A DNA stretch of 48,373 bases from an uncultured bacterium (GTDB lineage Bacteria > Bacillota > Clostridia > Lachnospirales > Lachnospiraceae): contig CANRWP010000023.1 in NCBI GenBank assembly GCA_947643595.1, forward strand, positions 1 to 48,373, given 5' to 3'. The position numbers and the translations under genes are program-made. The notes beneath the pieces are model-generated. The model searched no databases. It had not been told where the DNA came from and saw only the letters and a program-made list of their open reading frames with translations. Shown here in pieces: positions 1 to 8,775 of this stretch (positions are counted from its first letter, which is position 1; each line of letters starts with the position of its first letter).

Positions 1-297
1 TATGTCCCATTAAACGGACTTAAAGGTATACCGACCCAGTTACTGACTAACACCAATCAAATAGATGTCTTTTCTGTGGTATTTCTGTTAAACAGATATG
101 ATATGAATATTGAAGAGCTATTATTACAGAGAAAGCTGGAAAAAATAACAGGAAAATACTTATTTGTGGAAATGACGGCAGGAGAGCCGCTTTCCCCGGA
201 TACATTAGTAAAGAAAACGTCATTCCGTTATTATAAAAAGCTGCATCAGGAAGTATACAAAGGAAAAATGAGAGAAATTGGGGTCTTTGTAAAATGA
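1..297 (+). CDS. C-terminal part of an unrecognised protein (partial)
   Basis: The reading frame is open from the first base to the TGA at 295-297, so the N-terminus lies left of the window; an internal GTG at 76 is not a convincing start because no ribosome site precedes it. The visible 98 residues are hydrophilic, end in VFVK, and show no motif I recognise. The stop overlaps the next start as ATGA, so the two are translationally coupled and this belongs to the glycan/glycosyltransferase operon. The segment is AT-rich like the next three genes. Function not assigned. Confidence 0.6.
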   Translation, partial: YVPLNGLKGIPTQLLTNTNQIDVFSVVFLLNRYDMNIEELLLQRKLEKITGKYLFVEMTAGEPLSPDTLVKKTSFRYYKKLHQEVYKGKMREIGVFVK

Positions 298-1841
298 AAG
301 ATGCTATGTTTATTGTTGATAAAAGTAAAAAATATATTATTTATGGTGCCGGCGGCGACGGAATCAAGATGGCAGGAATTTTGAAAGATGCAGGGGTTTT
401 TGTATGGGGGTATATTGATGCCAGAGCGGAGAGTATTGGCAAAGTTAAAGGTTTTTCGGTATATACACTTCAAAAAGCCTCTGAGGAAATTACTGATAAA
501 AACAAGTTTATTATAATTGTCACCATAAAAAACTTGTTTGAACATTCCCAAATCGTCAGAAGACTTGTGGAAGAAGGGTTCGACCAGTGCATTTATAAAC
601 CTGTCGAAACGTTAAGAGGAGTGGGAAATATCGTACAGAACGAAATAGGAGAAGTTTATGATGAGCTTATAATACGGAAAAGGTTGTTGGCAGGTAAAAT
701 GTTAGGTAAATCCGGAAAAGGGCTGAATCTTGTGTGCAGAAATAAATTAATTATTGAGACACGTGATGAAAGTGTTTTAGTGTGGCTTCCCGAGGAACTG
801 ATTTATAATTATAATGATTTTCAGGATGCTTATGGCCGTATATCCATGTCCGCTTTTTTCCCTCTGGTGGAGCTGTATCAGCTATTTATGGGGCAATATA
901 AATCCGAGGAGGAGGTAAATGGGGTCATAGATAATTTTATCTGTTATTCCATGGAATGGGTAAAGAAAAATGGGATAGAGTATAACGAAGGATTGAAATT
1001 AAGTCTGATTCGTTCCCGATATAATGTTTTTGTCGAGATGCAGAGAATGATGGAAACAGACAGAGATTTTTTTGTCAGAAATGCGCCGACGGTATGCAGA
1101 GGAAATAATGGCGCGTTTTATATGTCTTCTAGTGGGAGAAATAGAGTGGCATTTCTTATTGCACATGGTTATCATTTTGTGCCGGTTAATATGTCGATGA
1201 AAGATTATCAGTCATGGATAAATGAGAAAATTTATCAGGGTATTATAATGTATTTGGAAAAAAAGGAAATAGATATATTGGAAATACCGATACCTCATCC
1301 GTATCTTGCGGATGTATCTGCAAGATATACGGAGTATATTCACGTGTTTTGTACAAAAGTAATAAATATTGTGCTAAAACAGTTATACAAAAAAAATCGA
1401 AAATATGATGGCAGCATTTGTTTTATAGATAAGGGAGGATATAAAAAGAGTTTAGAAAAGGAACAGATTGGATGTGCGCTGTTGGATGCGGGGTGCATGC
1501 GGAGATATCTGGCAATGAACGGATTTTCGGCAAGTTCTGTGGAAGGCTCAAATGTGGAATCTTTTACGGATATGGAAAAAATGTTGGACATTCTTTTGGA
1601 AGAAGGCAATACAGAAGAACAGACGGATAAAGAGTATACGATGTTGATTATGGATTCCAGGATAGGACATCGCTTAAAGCCGGATGTATTTAGAGAAGCG
1701 GCACAAATCTTTTTAATTAATTGGAGAGAGGAAGAAGACTATTTGCAGAATTGTCTGGAATTAGGATTTACAATTTGCGAAAAATTGTTTCTCACAGTTT
1801 GGGATTGCAGGCAGGTTGAAGGCTATTGGCTGAAAAGATAG
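294..1841 (+). CDS. 515-aa protein with N-terminal Rossmann-like nucleotide-binding domain
   Basis: Residues about 13-100 begin IIYGAGGDGIKMAGIL and continue with a beta/alpha pattern ending near YKPVETL. This resembles the small nucleotide-binding domain found in some sugar-modifying methyltransferases and polysaccharide proteins. The remaining roughly 400 residues give no recognisable catalytic motif. The start ATG overlaps the previous stop (ATGA). The next gene begins with the same GAGGxGxK signature, so two related domains lie side by side in a glycan locus upstream of a family 2 glycosyltransferase. What is seen: the fold-like N-terminal motif and the context. What is inferred: a role in cell-surface or flagellar glycan synthesis. 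The specific reaction is unknown. Confidence 0.7.
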   Translation: MKDAMFIVDKSKKYIIYGAGGDGIKMAGILKDAGVFVWGYIDARAESIGKVKGFSVYTLQKASEEITDKNKFIIIVTIKNLFEHSQIVRRLVEEGFDQCIYKPVETLRGVGNIVQNEIGEVYDELIIRKRLLAGKMLGKSGKGLNLVCRNKLIIETRDESVLVWLPEELIYNYNDFQDAYGRISMSAFFPLVELYQLFMGQYKSEEEVNGVIDNFICYSMEWVKKNGIEYNEGLKLSLIRSRYNVFVEMQRMMETDRDFFVRNAPTVCRGNNGAFYMSSSGRNRVAFLIAHGYHFVPVNMSMKDYQSWINEKIYQGIIMYLEKKEIDILEIPIPHPYLADVSARYTEYIHVFCTKVINIVLKQLYKKNRKYDGSICFIDKGGYKKSLEKEQIGCALLDAGCMRRYLAMNGFSASSVEGSNVESFTDMEKMLDILLEEGNTEEQTDKEYTMLIMDSRIGHRLKPDVFREAAQIFLINWREEEDYLQNCLELGFTICEKLFLTVWDCRQVEGYWLKR

Positions 1842-1858
1842 ATGAAAGGGAGAGGACA

Positions 1859-2575
1859 TTGAAGAAAGGGTATGTATTCGGGGCCGGCGGAGTCGGGGTG
1901 AAGGCAAAGGAAGTAATAGAAAAGGAAAAAAATACAATTATTGGTTTTCTGGATAATGATAGTTTGAAGTGGGGGGGCAGTTTAGATAATTGCCCAATAT
2001 GTGATCCTAAGATTGTTGCAGAAGTTCAGTATGATTTTATAGCAATAGGTGTTTATAAGGCAGTTGATGCAATAAAGAAACAATTGCAGGAGATGGGGGT
2101 GCCTGAAAGTAAAATAATTGTTCCGGTAAAACCAGTAAAGATATATCCGAATCCAATGTGTTTTTTCCCGAAGCAGTTAGAGTTGCTTGACCCTTTTGAG
2201 TATGTTTCAGAAACGACAAAAGAATATGAAAAAAAAGGAGTTTTGATTGAGGATAAAGAGCTTTTGGACCGGCTGGAAAGCTTGAAAAGTGTATTGAAGG
2301 AAAATCGAATTCCGAGAGAAAAAGTGTGCGTTGTGGGGGGAGCTGTATTGCAGGTGCACGGTTTGCGTAAATCAAAAAAATTCGATGATATTGATATTAT
2401 TATGACAAGTGATCTGCGTAAGATATATGGGACTGGGCTGGTGATTATTTCTGAGACTGCTGAAATGCATCCACAAAATGAGTATACAATATCTGATGAT
2501 GAAATAATAGAAAATTATCAGTATCATTTCCAGTTTAATGACTTAAAATTTGCCTGCTTAGAAGTGTTGGAGTAA
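1859..2575 (+). CDS. Rossmann-like plus nucleotidyltransferase-fold protein
   Basis: The N-terminus (YVFGAGGVGVKAKEVIE, then FLDN) matches the domain of the preceding gene. The C-terminal third carries VVGGAVLQVHG followed about ten residues on by FDDIDIIM. That GG...DxD spacing is typical of the nucleotidyltransferase (PolB-like) superfamily. I placed the start at TTG 1859 because AGGGAGAGG lies about five bases upstream; an in-frame TTG at 1826 would add 11 residues but would overlap the upstream gene. The protein is about 238 residues. It sits between its paralogue-like neighbour and a glycosyltransferase, so transfer of a nucleotidyl group to a sugar or polyol is a reasonable inference but not shown. 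Confidence 0.65.
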   Translation: MKKGYVFGAGGVGVKAKEVIEKEKNTIIGFLDNDSLKWGGSLDNCPICDPKIVAEVQYDFIAIGVYKAVDAIKKQLQEMGVPESKIIVPVKPVKIYPNPMCFFPKQLELLDPFEYVSETTKEYEKKGVLIEDKELLDRLESLKSVLKENRIPREKVCVVGGAVLQVHGLRKSKKFDDIDIIMTSDLRKIYGTGLVIISETAEMHPQNEYTISDDEIIENYQYHFQFNDLKFACLEVLE

Positions 2576-2632
2576 AATGTAAGTTTTAGAAACAGGATTA
2601 TTTCTGAAAAAAGTGATTAGGAGAACCGAGGA

Positions 2633-4036
2633 ATGATTTATATTAGAACAAGTGCTTATAATGCGGAAAAGACATTGGAGCGTACCATAAAAAGCGTATT
2701 AGGGCAAACATATGGAAATTTTAAATACTATTTGATGGATCATGGTTCCAGTGATAAGACGGGAGAGATTGTTCGAAAATATGCAGAATCTGATAACAGG
2801 ATAATCCCATTTTATAATAAGGTAAACAGGGAATATGATGAAAATCCGGATTTCTGGAATTTGCCTAAGAGGATTCCGCAAGGAGACTATTTCTGTATAT
2901 TGGATGCAGATGACACATATGAGCCGGATTTTTTTGAGGAGATGCTGCATTTTATGGAAGAAAATGATTTGGAAATGGCAGCGTGCGGCACTGCTTTTGT
3001 GGATGGAAAAACCGGCAGTTTTTTATATGAACGTGTATTGCCTCAGGATGTCGTCATAAAAACCGCAGAAAGCTTGGAGGTTATGTTTCCCTATATTTAC
3101 TGGAATTTCCGGCAGGGCTGGGGAAAGTTGTATTCTGCAAAGGCGGCCGGGGCACGCTTTGAGATTTGCCTTCCGGAGTGGTTTCCCACGTATGGCGGAG
3201 ATACGATAAATGTGCTGGAAAGTGCAAAAGCTGTCGAAAGAATTGGAGTCAAAAGAAAAGTACTACATAATTATTCCATTTCGATAAAGTCTTATTCGTA
3301 TCGATGGAATCCGAAACGAACAGGGGATGATATTCTACTGTATGAAAAAGGCAGAGAGTTTTTGATGAAAACCTGCGGAAGAATATCGGAGCGTAATCAA
3401 AAATATCTCTATTCAGTATATTTTAATGCGATAATGGATACTGTGGACGTGTTATTTGGCGCTCAGCTGGAGCTGGGAAGCAAACTGCGGACTTTAAGGG
3501 ATATCATGGCTGAAAAAGTTACCCAAGAGATGTTTCGGGATGACTTGTCAGTGTTTGGAGAGACACAGGAAAAGAAAAATGAATTTTTACAGAGCCTGTT
3601 TTCCTGGATGGAGGGGCAGGAAACTGCCTACACACCAGAAAATATTTCGGAGTTGATGGCAGTTTATGAGCAGTTTAATGCTGATATTTCCAAGCTGGTG
3701 ACGGACGAGGAACTACTCTGGTATATGTATAAAATACCACAGCTTATGTCAGCGGTTGCCGTATGTGATTATGACGGTGCGGCTAAGATAATGAGAAGAT
3801 TTTTATCTGATGATGTTGAAGAGACATTTCCGGTTACCTTGGCTCAGACCCTGGCGGCTATATTGAATAATATGGAAGAATATGTGCAATATGAAAAAAT
3901 TTTGATCAAGAATTTGATACGATGCGGAAGCTATGATCAGGCAGAGAAAGAACTGGAGGAATGGGAAGAAATTTTGCAGGATGATAAGGAATTCAAGAAT
4001 TTCAGAAAAGAATTAGAGAGAGGTACAAATGCTTAA
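2633..4036 (+). CDS. Family 2 glycosyltransferase with C-terminal helical extension
   Basis: The N-terminus (IYIRTSAYNAEKTLERTIKS) and SVLGQTYGNFKYYLMDHGSSD show the GT-A start of family 2 enzymes. DADDTYEPDFFEEM at about residues 87-100 is the DxD nucleotide-sugar/metal motif. The catalytic domain covers roughly residues 1-240; residues 240-467 are helical and charged and may be a TPR-like scaffold. It is AT-rich like its upstream neighbours. A spacing of 57 bases from the previous gene and a GAGAACCGAGG-type ribosome site fit an operon. It probably transfers a sugar onto a surface polymer or onto flagellin; the acceptor cannot be read from the sequence. Family assignment is firm, substrate unknown. 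Confidence 0.9.
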   Translation: MIYIRTSAYNAEKTLERTIKSVLGQTYGNFKYYLMDHGSSDKTGEIVRKYAESDNRIIPFYNKVNREYDENPDFWNLPKRIPQGDYFCILDADDTYEPDFFEEMLHFMEENDLEMAACGTAFVDGKTGSFLYERVLPQDVVIKTAESLEVMFPYIYWNFRQGWGKLYSAKAAGARFEICLPEWFPTYGGDTINVLESAKAVERIGVKRKVLHNYSISIKSYSYRWNPKRTGDDILLYEKGREFLMKTCGRISERNQKYLYSVYFNAIMDTVDVLFGAQLELGSKLRTLRDIMAEKVTQEMFRDDLSVFGETQEKKNEFLQSLFSWMEGQETAYTPENISELMAVYEQFNADISKLVTDEELLWYMYKIPQLMSAVAVCDYDGAAKIMRRFLSDDVEETFPVTLAQTLAAILNNMEEYVQYEKILIKNLIRCGSYDQAEKELEEWEEILQDDKEFKNFRKELERGTNA

Positions 4037-4220
4037 CGGTTTTCTTTGGAAAATTTCCCCGGTCTGGCTTCATCTGAAATCCGTGCTTTTATTTCAAAAG
4101 ACGAAACTGGAGAAATTTTTATTCGATGAAGTGGTGGAGGACAGAGAGACATATCAAGATATATTATACCGAAATGCAGCAGAGAAATACCGGGAATCCG
4201 GTTCGACGAAGTCTGGGTGA
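4029..4220 (+). CDS. Small ORF, possibly not a real gene
   Basis: A 63-codon frame begins inside the last codons of the glycosyltransferase gene and ends at 4220. It contains an acidic stretch near DEVVEDRETYQDILYRNAAEKY, but no ribosome site precedes it and no family is recognised. It may be a decayed gene end; the stretch 4037-4370 otherwise holds only the hairpin at 4333-4364. Confidence 0.2.
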   Translation: MLNGFLWKISPVWLHLKSVLLFQKTKLEKFLFDEVVEDRETYQDILYRNAAEKYRESGSTKSG

Positions 4221-4332
4221 AAAAGCTCAGAAAATCACTTGCAAAACGCTCCTGCTCATAGTAGTATATAGATACATATCTGGGAAGTTCTGATATTTCT
4301 ATTTTTCTTATCACATTCGTGAGATCAAAAGA

Positions 4333-4364
4333 CTCCCTTATATGAAAAAAACAGCATAAGGGGG
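4333..4364 (+). promoter_or_regulatory. Hairpin that hides the ribosome site of the Rpn gene
   Basis: CTCCCTTAT (4333-4341) can pair over nine positions (one G-U) with ATAAGGGGG (4356-4364), with a 14-base loop. The right arm is itself the Shine-Dalgarno sequence of the gene starting at 4371. Such sequestration is known for transposase genes, where it limits translation from read-through transcripts. Pairing is seen; function is inferred. Confidence 0.6.
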
Positions 4365-4370
4365 AAAAAT

Positions 4371-5375
4371 ATGGGCAAAGCAGATGTCTATGAGAGCGAT
4401 TATCTGGAGAATGGGGAGATTTTCGCGGATCTTGTAAACGGAGTTCTGTATCAGGGCAGGCAGGTCGTAAAAGCGCATGAGCTGAGTGAGCAGGACGGAG
4501 AGTTGAGAAGTATATCAGGAGATAATGTCAAAAAGACGATCCGGGATAAGGTACGGCTGTGGAACGGCATGGTGCTTGCGGTTCTGGCAGTGGAAAATCA
4601 GACGAGGGTAGATTACCGAATGGTGACGCGGGCTATGCTGACGGAGAGCATGGCTTACGATAAGCAGTGGAAAAAGCTGAGAGAAAAAATGGAAGTGCAG
4701 AGAGAGAACGTGACATCGGATGAATTTCTTTCCGGCATGCGGAAAGAAGATAAGTTTATCCCGGTGATTACGATCGTCATCTATTATGGGAGAGAAAAAC
4801 CGTGGGACGGTGCAAGGACGCTGTTTGAGCTGCTGGATATGAAAGGCAAAGAGAAACAGATCATGCCGTATATATCGGATTATCACTTGAACCTGTTTGA
4901 CTTTCATGAGCATGATAATTTTGAACAGTTTCATTCGGAACTGAAACCATTTTTTGAGTTTTTGAGATATTCCGGCGAAAAGGAATTATTGAAAGAAAAA
5001 ATGGAAGCGAACAGAGAACAGTACGAGGAGCTGAGCAGTCAGGCGAAAATCCTGCTGACGAAGCTGGCCAATATAAAAGAGATACCGGGTGTGGAAGCCG
5101 GGAGATTCGAGAGGGGAGAATTCAGTATGTGCAAAGCATTTGAGGATATGAAAGAAGAGGGAAAGATAGAGGGCAGATTAGAAGGGAGATTAGAGGGCAG
5201 AAGCGAGGGAAGGATAGAAGGAAGATTGGAAGGCAGAGCGGAAGAAATCGTAGAAAGCGGTTATGAGTTTCAGCTCTCGGAAGAAGAGATTTTAAAAAGG
5301 CTGCAGAATAAATTGGATGTATCGGAGAAGGAAGCGCAGAGATTTTTCGATATGTTCCGAAAGCCGGCAGTATAA
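4371..5375 (+). CDS. Rpn family / transposase_31-like PD-(D/E)XK nuclease
   Basis: The 334-residue protein has the layout of the Rpn (recombination-promoting nuclease) family. It has an N-terminal region with FADLVNGVLYQG, a core with LAVENQTRVDYRMVTRAM carrying the predicted E-x-Q catalytic strand, then FIPVITIVIYYGREKPWDG, a strong family signature. Residues about 264-290 are a tetrapeptide repeat (EGRx), followed by a helical tail. Family members act as DNA endonucleases and are often spread by transfer. The start is ATG 4371, with its ribosome site inside a hairpin. It lies between glycan genes, which marks the region as prone to rearrangement. Family confident, biological role uncertain. 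Confidence 0.88.
   Translation: MGKADVYESDYLENGEIFADLVNGVLYQGRQVVKAHELSEQDGELRSISGDNVKKTIRDKVRLWNGMVLAVLAVENQTRVDYRMVTRAMLTESMAYDKQWKKLREKMEVQRENVTSDEFLSGMRKEDKFIPVITIVIYYGREKPWDGARTLFELLDMKGKEKQIMPYISDYHLNLFDFHEHDNFEQFHSELKPFFEFLRYSGEKELLKEKMEANREQYEELSSQAKILLTKLANIKEIPGVEAGRFERGEFSMCKAFEDMKEEGKIEGRLEGRLEGRSEGRIEGRLEGRAEEIVESGYEFQLSEEEILKRLQNKLDVSEKEAQRFFDMFRKPAV
5161..5241 (+). repeat. 12-bp-period tandem repeat coding for EGRx units
   Basis: About six degenerate 12-base units (variants of GAAGGCAGATTA) encode consecutive EGR-L/I/S tetrapeptides in the C-terminal region of the Rpn-family protein. Repeats of this type are common in the family and can change length by slippage without shifting the frame. 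Confidence 0.75.
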
Positions 5376-5425
5376 TAGGAATATGTGGAAAAGTATTTTG
5401 AAAAGATAAACAGGAGAGCAGAGAA

Positions 5426-6760
5426 ATGTTTGAAAACAAGAGTGAACAGGAAGCGAGAAAAGAAATACTGGGGCAGGTAAGAGAGTACTGTAAAAAGTAT
5501 CACGGAAAAAAGGAATACCGGACCGGGGACAGGATATCGTATGCGGGACGAATCTATGACGAAAAGGAAATGGAAAATCTGATGGATGCGTCTCTGGATT
5601 TCTGGCTGACCGCCGGAAAATATGCGGAGCAGTTTGAGAAAGGGCTCGCGGATTATCTGCAGGTGAGGCATTGCTATGCCGTGAATTCCGGTTCCTCCGC
5701 CAACCTTCTGGCGTTTATGGCGCTGACCTCTCCGCTTCTGGAAGAGAGGCAGGTTCTGCCGGGGGATGAGGTCATCACGGTGGCGGCTGGATTTCCCACG
5801 ACAGTGACGCCGATATTGCAGTATGGAGCGGTGCCGGTATTTGTGGACGTGACGATCCCGCAGTATGATATAGACACCTCTATGCTGGAGGAGGCATTCA
5901 GCGATAAAACGAAAGCCGTGATGATCGCTCATACTTTGGGAAATCCGTTTGATCTGAAAGCGGTAAAAGAGTTTTGTGACAGACACGGGCTCTGGCTGAT
6001 CGAGGACAACTGTGATGCGCTGGGCAGTAAGTACCGGATGAACGGGGAGTGGAAATTTACCGGGACCATAGGGGATATCGGGACATCCAGCTTTTATCCG
6101 CCGCATCATATGACGATGGGGGAAGGCGGAGCGGTGTACACGGATGATGCGCTGTTGGCCAGGATCCTGCGCTCCATGCGGGATTGGGGGAGAGACTGTA
6201 TCTGTTCGCCCGGAAGAGACAATATGTGCGGGCATCGGTTCGACAGACAATATGGAGAACTTCCGCTCGGATATGACCATAAATATGTCTATTCCCATTT
6301 TGGCTATAACCTGAAAATTACGGATATGCAGGCGGCGGTGGGCTGCGCGCAGCTCGAGAAGCTGCCGGATTTTGTGCGGGCGAGGAAGGAAAATTTTGCA
6401 TATCTTCACGAGCGCCTGGAGACCGCGCAGGATAAGCTGATTCTGCCGTGTGCGAATGAGGACTCGGATCCCAGCTGGTTTGGGTTTATGATAACCTGTA
6501 AAGAGGAGGGACTGAAAAATAAGGTGGTGCGGCATCTGGAGGAGAATGGCATACAGACCAGAATGCTGTTTGCGGGCAACCTGACAAAGCAGCCCTGCTT
6601 TGATCAGATGAGAAAGGCGGGAGAGGGCTATCGTATTGTCGGAAGTCTTTCCAACACGGATCTTATTATGGAGCATTCCTTTTGGATCGGGGTCTATCCT
6701 GGAATGAGCAGAGAGATGCTCGAAGATATGGCGGAGAGGATACTGGAGGCAGTGGTCTGA
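5426..6760 (+). CDS. rfbH: CDP-6-deoxy-4-hexulose-3-dehydrase (E1), RfbH
   Basis: This PLP and iron-sulfur enzyme removes the 3-hydroxyl of CDP-4-keto-6-deoxyglucose on the route to CDP-3,6-dideoxyhexoses. The 444-residue protein has the DegT/aminotransferase fold. Where normal aminotransferases have the PLP lysine it reads PPHHMTMGEGG (His near residues 227-228), the hallmark of the dehydrase subfamily. Further on, CICSPGRDNMC gives the C-x-C-x7-C part of the [2Fe-2S] ligand set. SGSSANLLAF binds the cofactor phosphate. The start ATG 5426 follows CAGGAGAG. The CDP-glucose 4,6-dehydratase gene follows 43 bases later. No RfbF or final reductase is in the window; they may be outside it. Confidence 0.93.
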   Translation: MFENKSEQEARKEILGQVREYCKKYHGKKEYRTGDRISYAGRIYDEKEMENLMDASLDFWLTAGKYAEQFEKGLADYLQVRHCYAVNSGSSANLLAFMALTSPLLEERQVLPGDEVITVAAGFPTTVTPILQYGAVPVFVDVTIPQYDIDTSMLEEAFSDKTKAVMIAHTLGNPFDLKAVKEFCDRHGLWLIEDNCDALGSKYRMNGEWKFTGTIGDIGTSSFYPPHHMTMGEGGAVYTDDALLARILRSMRDWGRDCICSPGRDNMCGHRFDRQYGELPLGYDHKYVYSHFGYNLKITDMQAAVGCAQLEKLPDFVRARKENFAYLHERLETAQDKLILPCANEDSDPSWFGFMITCKEEGLKNKVVRHLEENGIQTRMLFAGNLTKQPCFDQMRKAGEGYRIVGSLSNTDLIMEHSFWIGVYPGMSREMLEDMAERILEAVV

Positions 6761-6803
6761 ACGCGCCGCAGGCGAGAAAAGATAACCGGAGGAGATCATA
6801 AAA

Positions 6804-7883
6804 ATGAACTTGAGCGGAGACTTTTATAAAGGAAAAAAGATATTGCTGACCGGCCATACCGGTTTTAAGGGAACCTGGATGTGCAGGGTGCTGCTTGAGA
6901 TGGGAGCGGAGGTCACCGGATATGCGCTGGAGCCGCCGACAGTGCCCGGTCTGTTTGACCTGGTCGGCGCAGAACGCGATATCAGGTCGATAAAAGGGGA
7001 CATCCGGGATCTGGAGCATCTGAAGAAAGTATTTGAGGAGGTACGCCCGGAGATCGTGATCCATATGGCGGCGCAGCCTCTTGTGAGGGAATCCTACAAG
7101 AATCCGGTGTATACATATGACGTCAATGTGATGGGGACAGTAAATGTGCTGGAATGTATGCGCCTGACGGACTCCGTGAGATCCTTTGTCAATGTGACGA
7201 CGGATAAAGTCTATAAGAACAGAGAGTGGGAGTGGGGCTATCGGGAGAACGAAGAGTTGAACGGGTTTGACCCATATTCCAACAGCAAATCCTGCTCGGA
7301 GCTCGTGACGGAAAGCTACAAAAATTCTTTTTTTGCGGACGGGGCGGCGATATCCACGGCGAGAGCAGGGAATGTCATCGGAGGCGGCGACTTCGCGAAG
7401 GACAGGATCGTGCCGGATTGCCTGCGGGCGGTGGAGGCCGGGCAGGATATTGTAGTGCGCAATCCGTACTCGGTGAGACCCTATCAGCATGTGCTGGAGC
7501 CGGTCTTTGCCTATCTGCTGATCGCGCGGAAACAGTATCAGGACGGCAGATTTGCCGGGAACTATAATATAGGTCCGGATCTGGAGACGTGTCTGTCCAC
7601 GAAAGATCTGGTGGAAGGATTCTGCGGCTGCTGGAAAGAGATTTCGGGGAAAGAGGTTCACTGGAGACAGGAAAAGCAGGAGAATGCGGTTCATGAGGCG
7701 GGATACTTAAAACTGGACTGTTCCAGAATGAAGACAGTGTTTGGCTGGAACACGGTGTGGGGAAAAGCGGAAATGCTGAAAAGGACTGTGGAGTGGATGT
7801 ATGCGTATGTGTGCGGAGATGATGTGAAAGCGGTGATGAATAGGCAGATTGGGGAATATGCGGGATGCAGTAAACTCACATGA
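6804..7883 (+). CDS. rfbG: CDP-glucose 4,6-dehydratase, RfbG
   Basis: This short-chain dehydrogenase/reductase converts CDP-glucose to CDP-4-keto-6-deoxyglucose, the substrate of the RfbH enzyme just upstream. The N-terminal GKKILLTGHTGFKGTW is the NAD-binding glycine motif with the F-K-G-W signature of this subfamily. PYSNSKSCSELV carries a changed form of the YxxxK catalytic pair. ARAGNVIGGGDFAKDRIVPD is a conserved CDP-sugar motif. The length (359 aa) is normal. GGAGGA lies upstream of ATG 6804. Its last eight bases overlap the end of a convergent gene, and no terminator is visible between them. Confidence 0.94.
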   Translation: MNLSGDFYKGKKILLTGHTGFKGTWMCRVLLEMGAEVTGYALEPPTVPGLFDLVGAERDIRSIKGDIRDLEHLKKVFEEVRPEIVIHMAAQPLVRESYKNPVYTYDVNVMGTVNVLECMRLTDSVRSFVNVTTDKVYKNREWEWGYRENEELNGFDPYSNSKSCSELVTESYKNSFFADGAAISTARAGNVIGGGDFAKDRIVPDCLRAVEAGQDIVVRNPYSVRPYQHVLEPVFAYLLIARKQYQDGRFAGNYNIGPDLETCLSTKDLVEGFCGCWKEISGKEVHWRQEKQENAVHEAGYLKLDCSRMKTVFGWNTVWGKAEMLKRTVEWMYAYVCGDDVKAVMNRQIGEYAGCSKLT

Positions 7884-8601
7884 CTCCGATATACTGAAGA
7901 AACCGTTCTGCATCATAACTCATCACAAGCCAGTCGGGAAAGCCCAGCACTTCCCGGCAGGCATCCAGGAGAATCTCGGATCCTTTCACATTTCCGACGT
8001 CCTTCGGGCCATGGCTGTCGCTGGAGAGCAGCACAGGCACTTCGTAGCGCATGCACTGACAGAGCATTTGGATATTGTTTTCGATCGTATTGCCGCGGTA
8101 ACCGCCCGGTATAATGGAGGCGTTGTTGATCTCCATCATCACATGATGGGCAGCGGCGGCTTCCGCCAGCGCCCTGTAATCCACGGGAAACTTCACATCG
8201 TCACAGTGGCCGACGATGCGGACCTTCGGCTGGTCCATGGCGCCGATGTAGGCGTTGGTATTTTCCAGCACGCTGCCGGGTTTTATATTTTTGGTGTGCA
8301 TGCTGATAACGGCATAGTCCATGCCGCTTAAGACACTGCGTTCGAGATCGACTCTGCCGGAATAATCCAGGATATTCAGTTCCACGCCGTAAAGCATTCT
8401 CACTCCGCAGCGCATCTTCGGCGCCATCTGCAGATTCTTAAAATAAGAGGGGGTACCCGCGCATAGTGTGGCGGGACCGTGATCTGAGATACCAAGCAGG
8501 GAAAGCCCCTGCTTTTTTGCTGCCTTTGCCATATCCGCTATGGTGCAGGCGGTGCCATGGCCGCTGGAGATGGAGTGGGTATGTACATCAAATTGGATCA
8601 T
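7876..8601 (-). CDS. PHP-domain phosphoesterase (YcdX-like)
   Basis: The protein starts at the ATG whose reverse complement is at 8599-8601, behind GAGGGAA; an upstream in-frame ATG would add 21 residues without a ribosome site. Metal-binding motifs of the PHP family are clear: DVHTHSISSGHG near the N-terminus, GISDHGPA, VGHCDDVKF, and LLSSDSHGPKDVGN near the C-terminus. PHP proteins of this size (about 241 aa) are metal-dependent phosphoesterases, often of unknown physiological substrate. It is transcribed divergently from the microcompartment operon and overlaps the 3' end of rfbG by eight bases. No operon partner is present. Confidence 0.9.
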   Translation of the reverse strand: MIQFDVHTHSISSGHGTACTIADMAKAAKKQGLSLLGISDHGPATLCAGTPSYFKNLQMAPKMRCGVRMLYGVELNILDYSGRVDLERSVLSGMDYAVISMHTKNIKPGSVLENTNAYIGAMDQPKVRIVGHCDDVKFPVDYRALAEAAAAHHVMMEINNASIIPGGYRGNTIENNIQMLCQCMRYEVPVLLSSDSHGPKDVGNVKGSEILLDACREVLGFPDWLVMSYDAERFLQYIGVM

Positions 8602-8660
8602 TATGATTTCCCTCAGTATCAGTATGCGCCCGAATCTGTGGTTTGTCAATAAAAATAACA

Positions 8661-8730
8661 ACAAAAACCAAAAAAACGTTCAAGAAAGCATGACTATTTT
8701 ATTGACTTTGGGTGCTGTAAAGCGTATAAT
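8661..8730 (+). promoter_or_regulatory. Promoter of the glycyl radical enzyme operon with upstream A-rich element
   Basis: TTGACT (8702-8707) and TATAAT (8725-8730) are separated by 17 bases, an excellent sigma-A promoter, 45 bases upstream of the start codon. ACAAAAACCAA (8661-8671) lies about 30 bases upstream of the -35 box and recurs at 12973-12983 near the second promoter of the locus. The DeoR-family gene at 21535 is the obvious candidate regulator; binding is inferred only. Confidence 0.8.
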
Positions 8731-8775
8731 TAGGACAAGTTTGAAATAATATCAAAGAAAAGGAGGAAGCAGAAA

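Noticed and set aside
5161-5241. CRISPR-like array
   Set aside because: The short 12-bp units are a coding EGRx repeat inside a gene, with no spacers.
8711-8730. Catabolite-response (cre) site overlapping the first compartment promoter (TGTAAAGCG)
   Set aside because: The central CG is off by one and the 3' half does not match.
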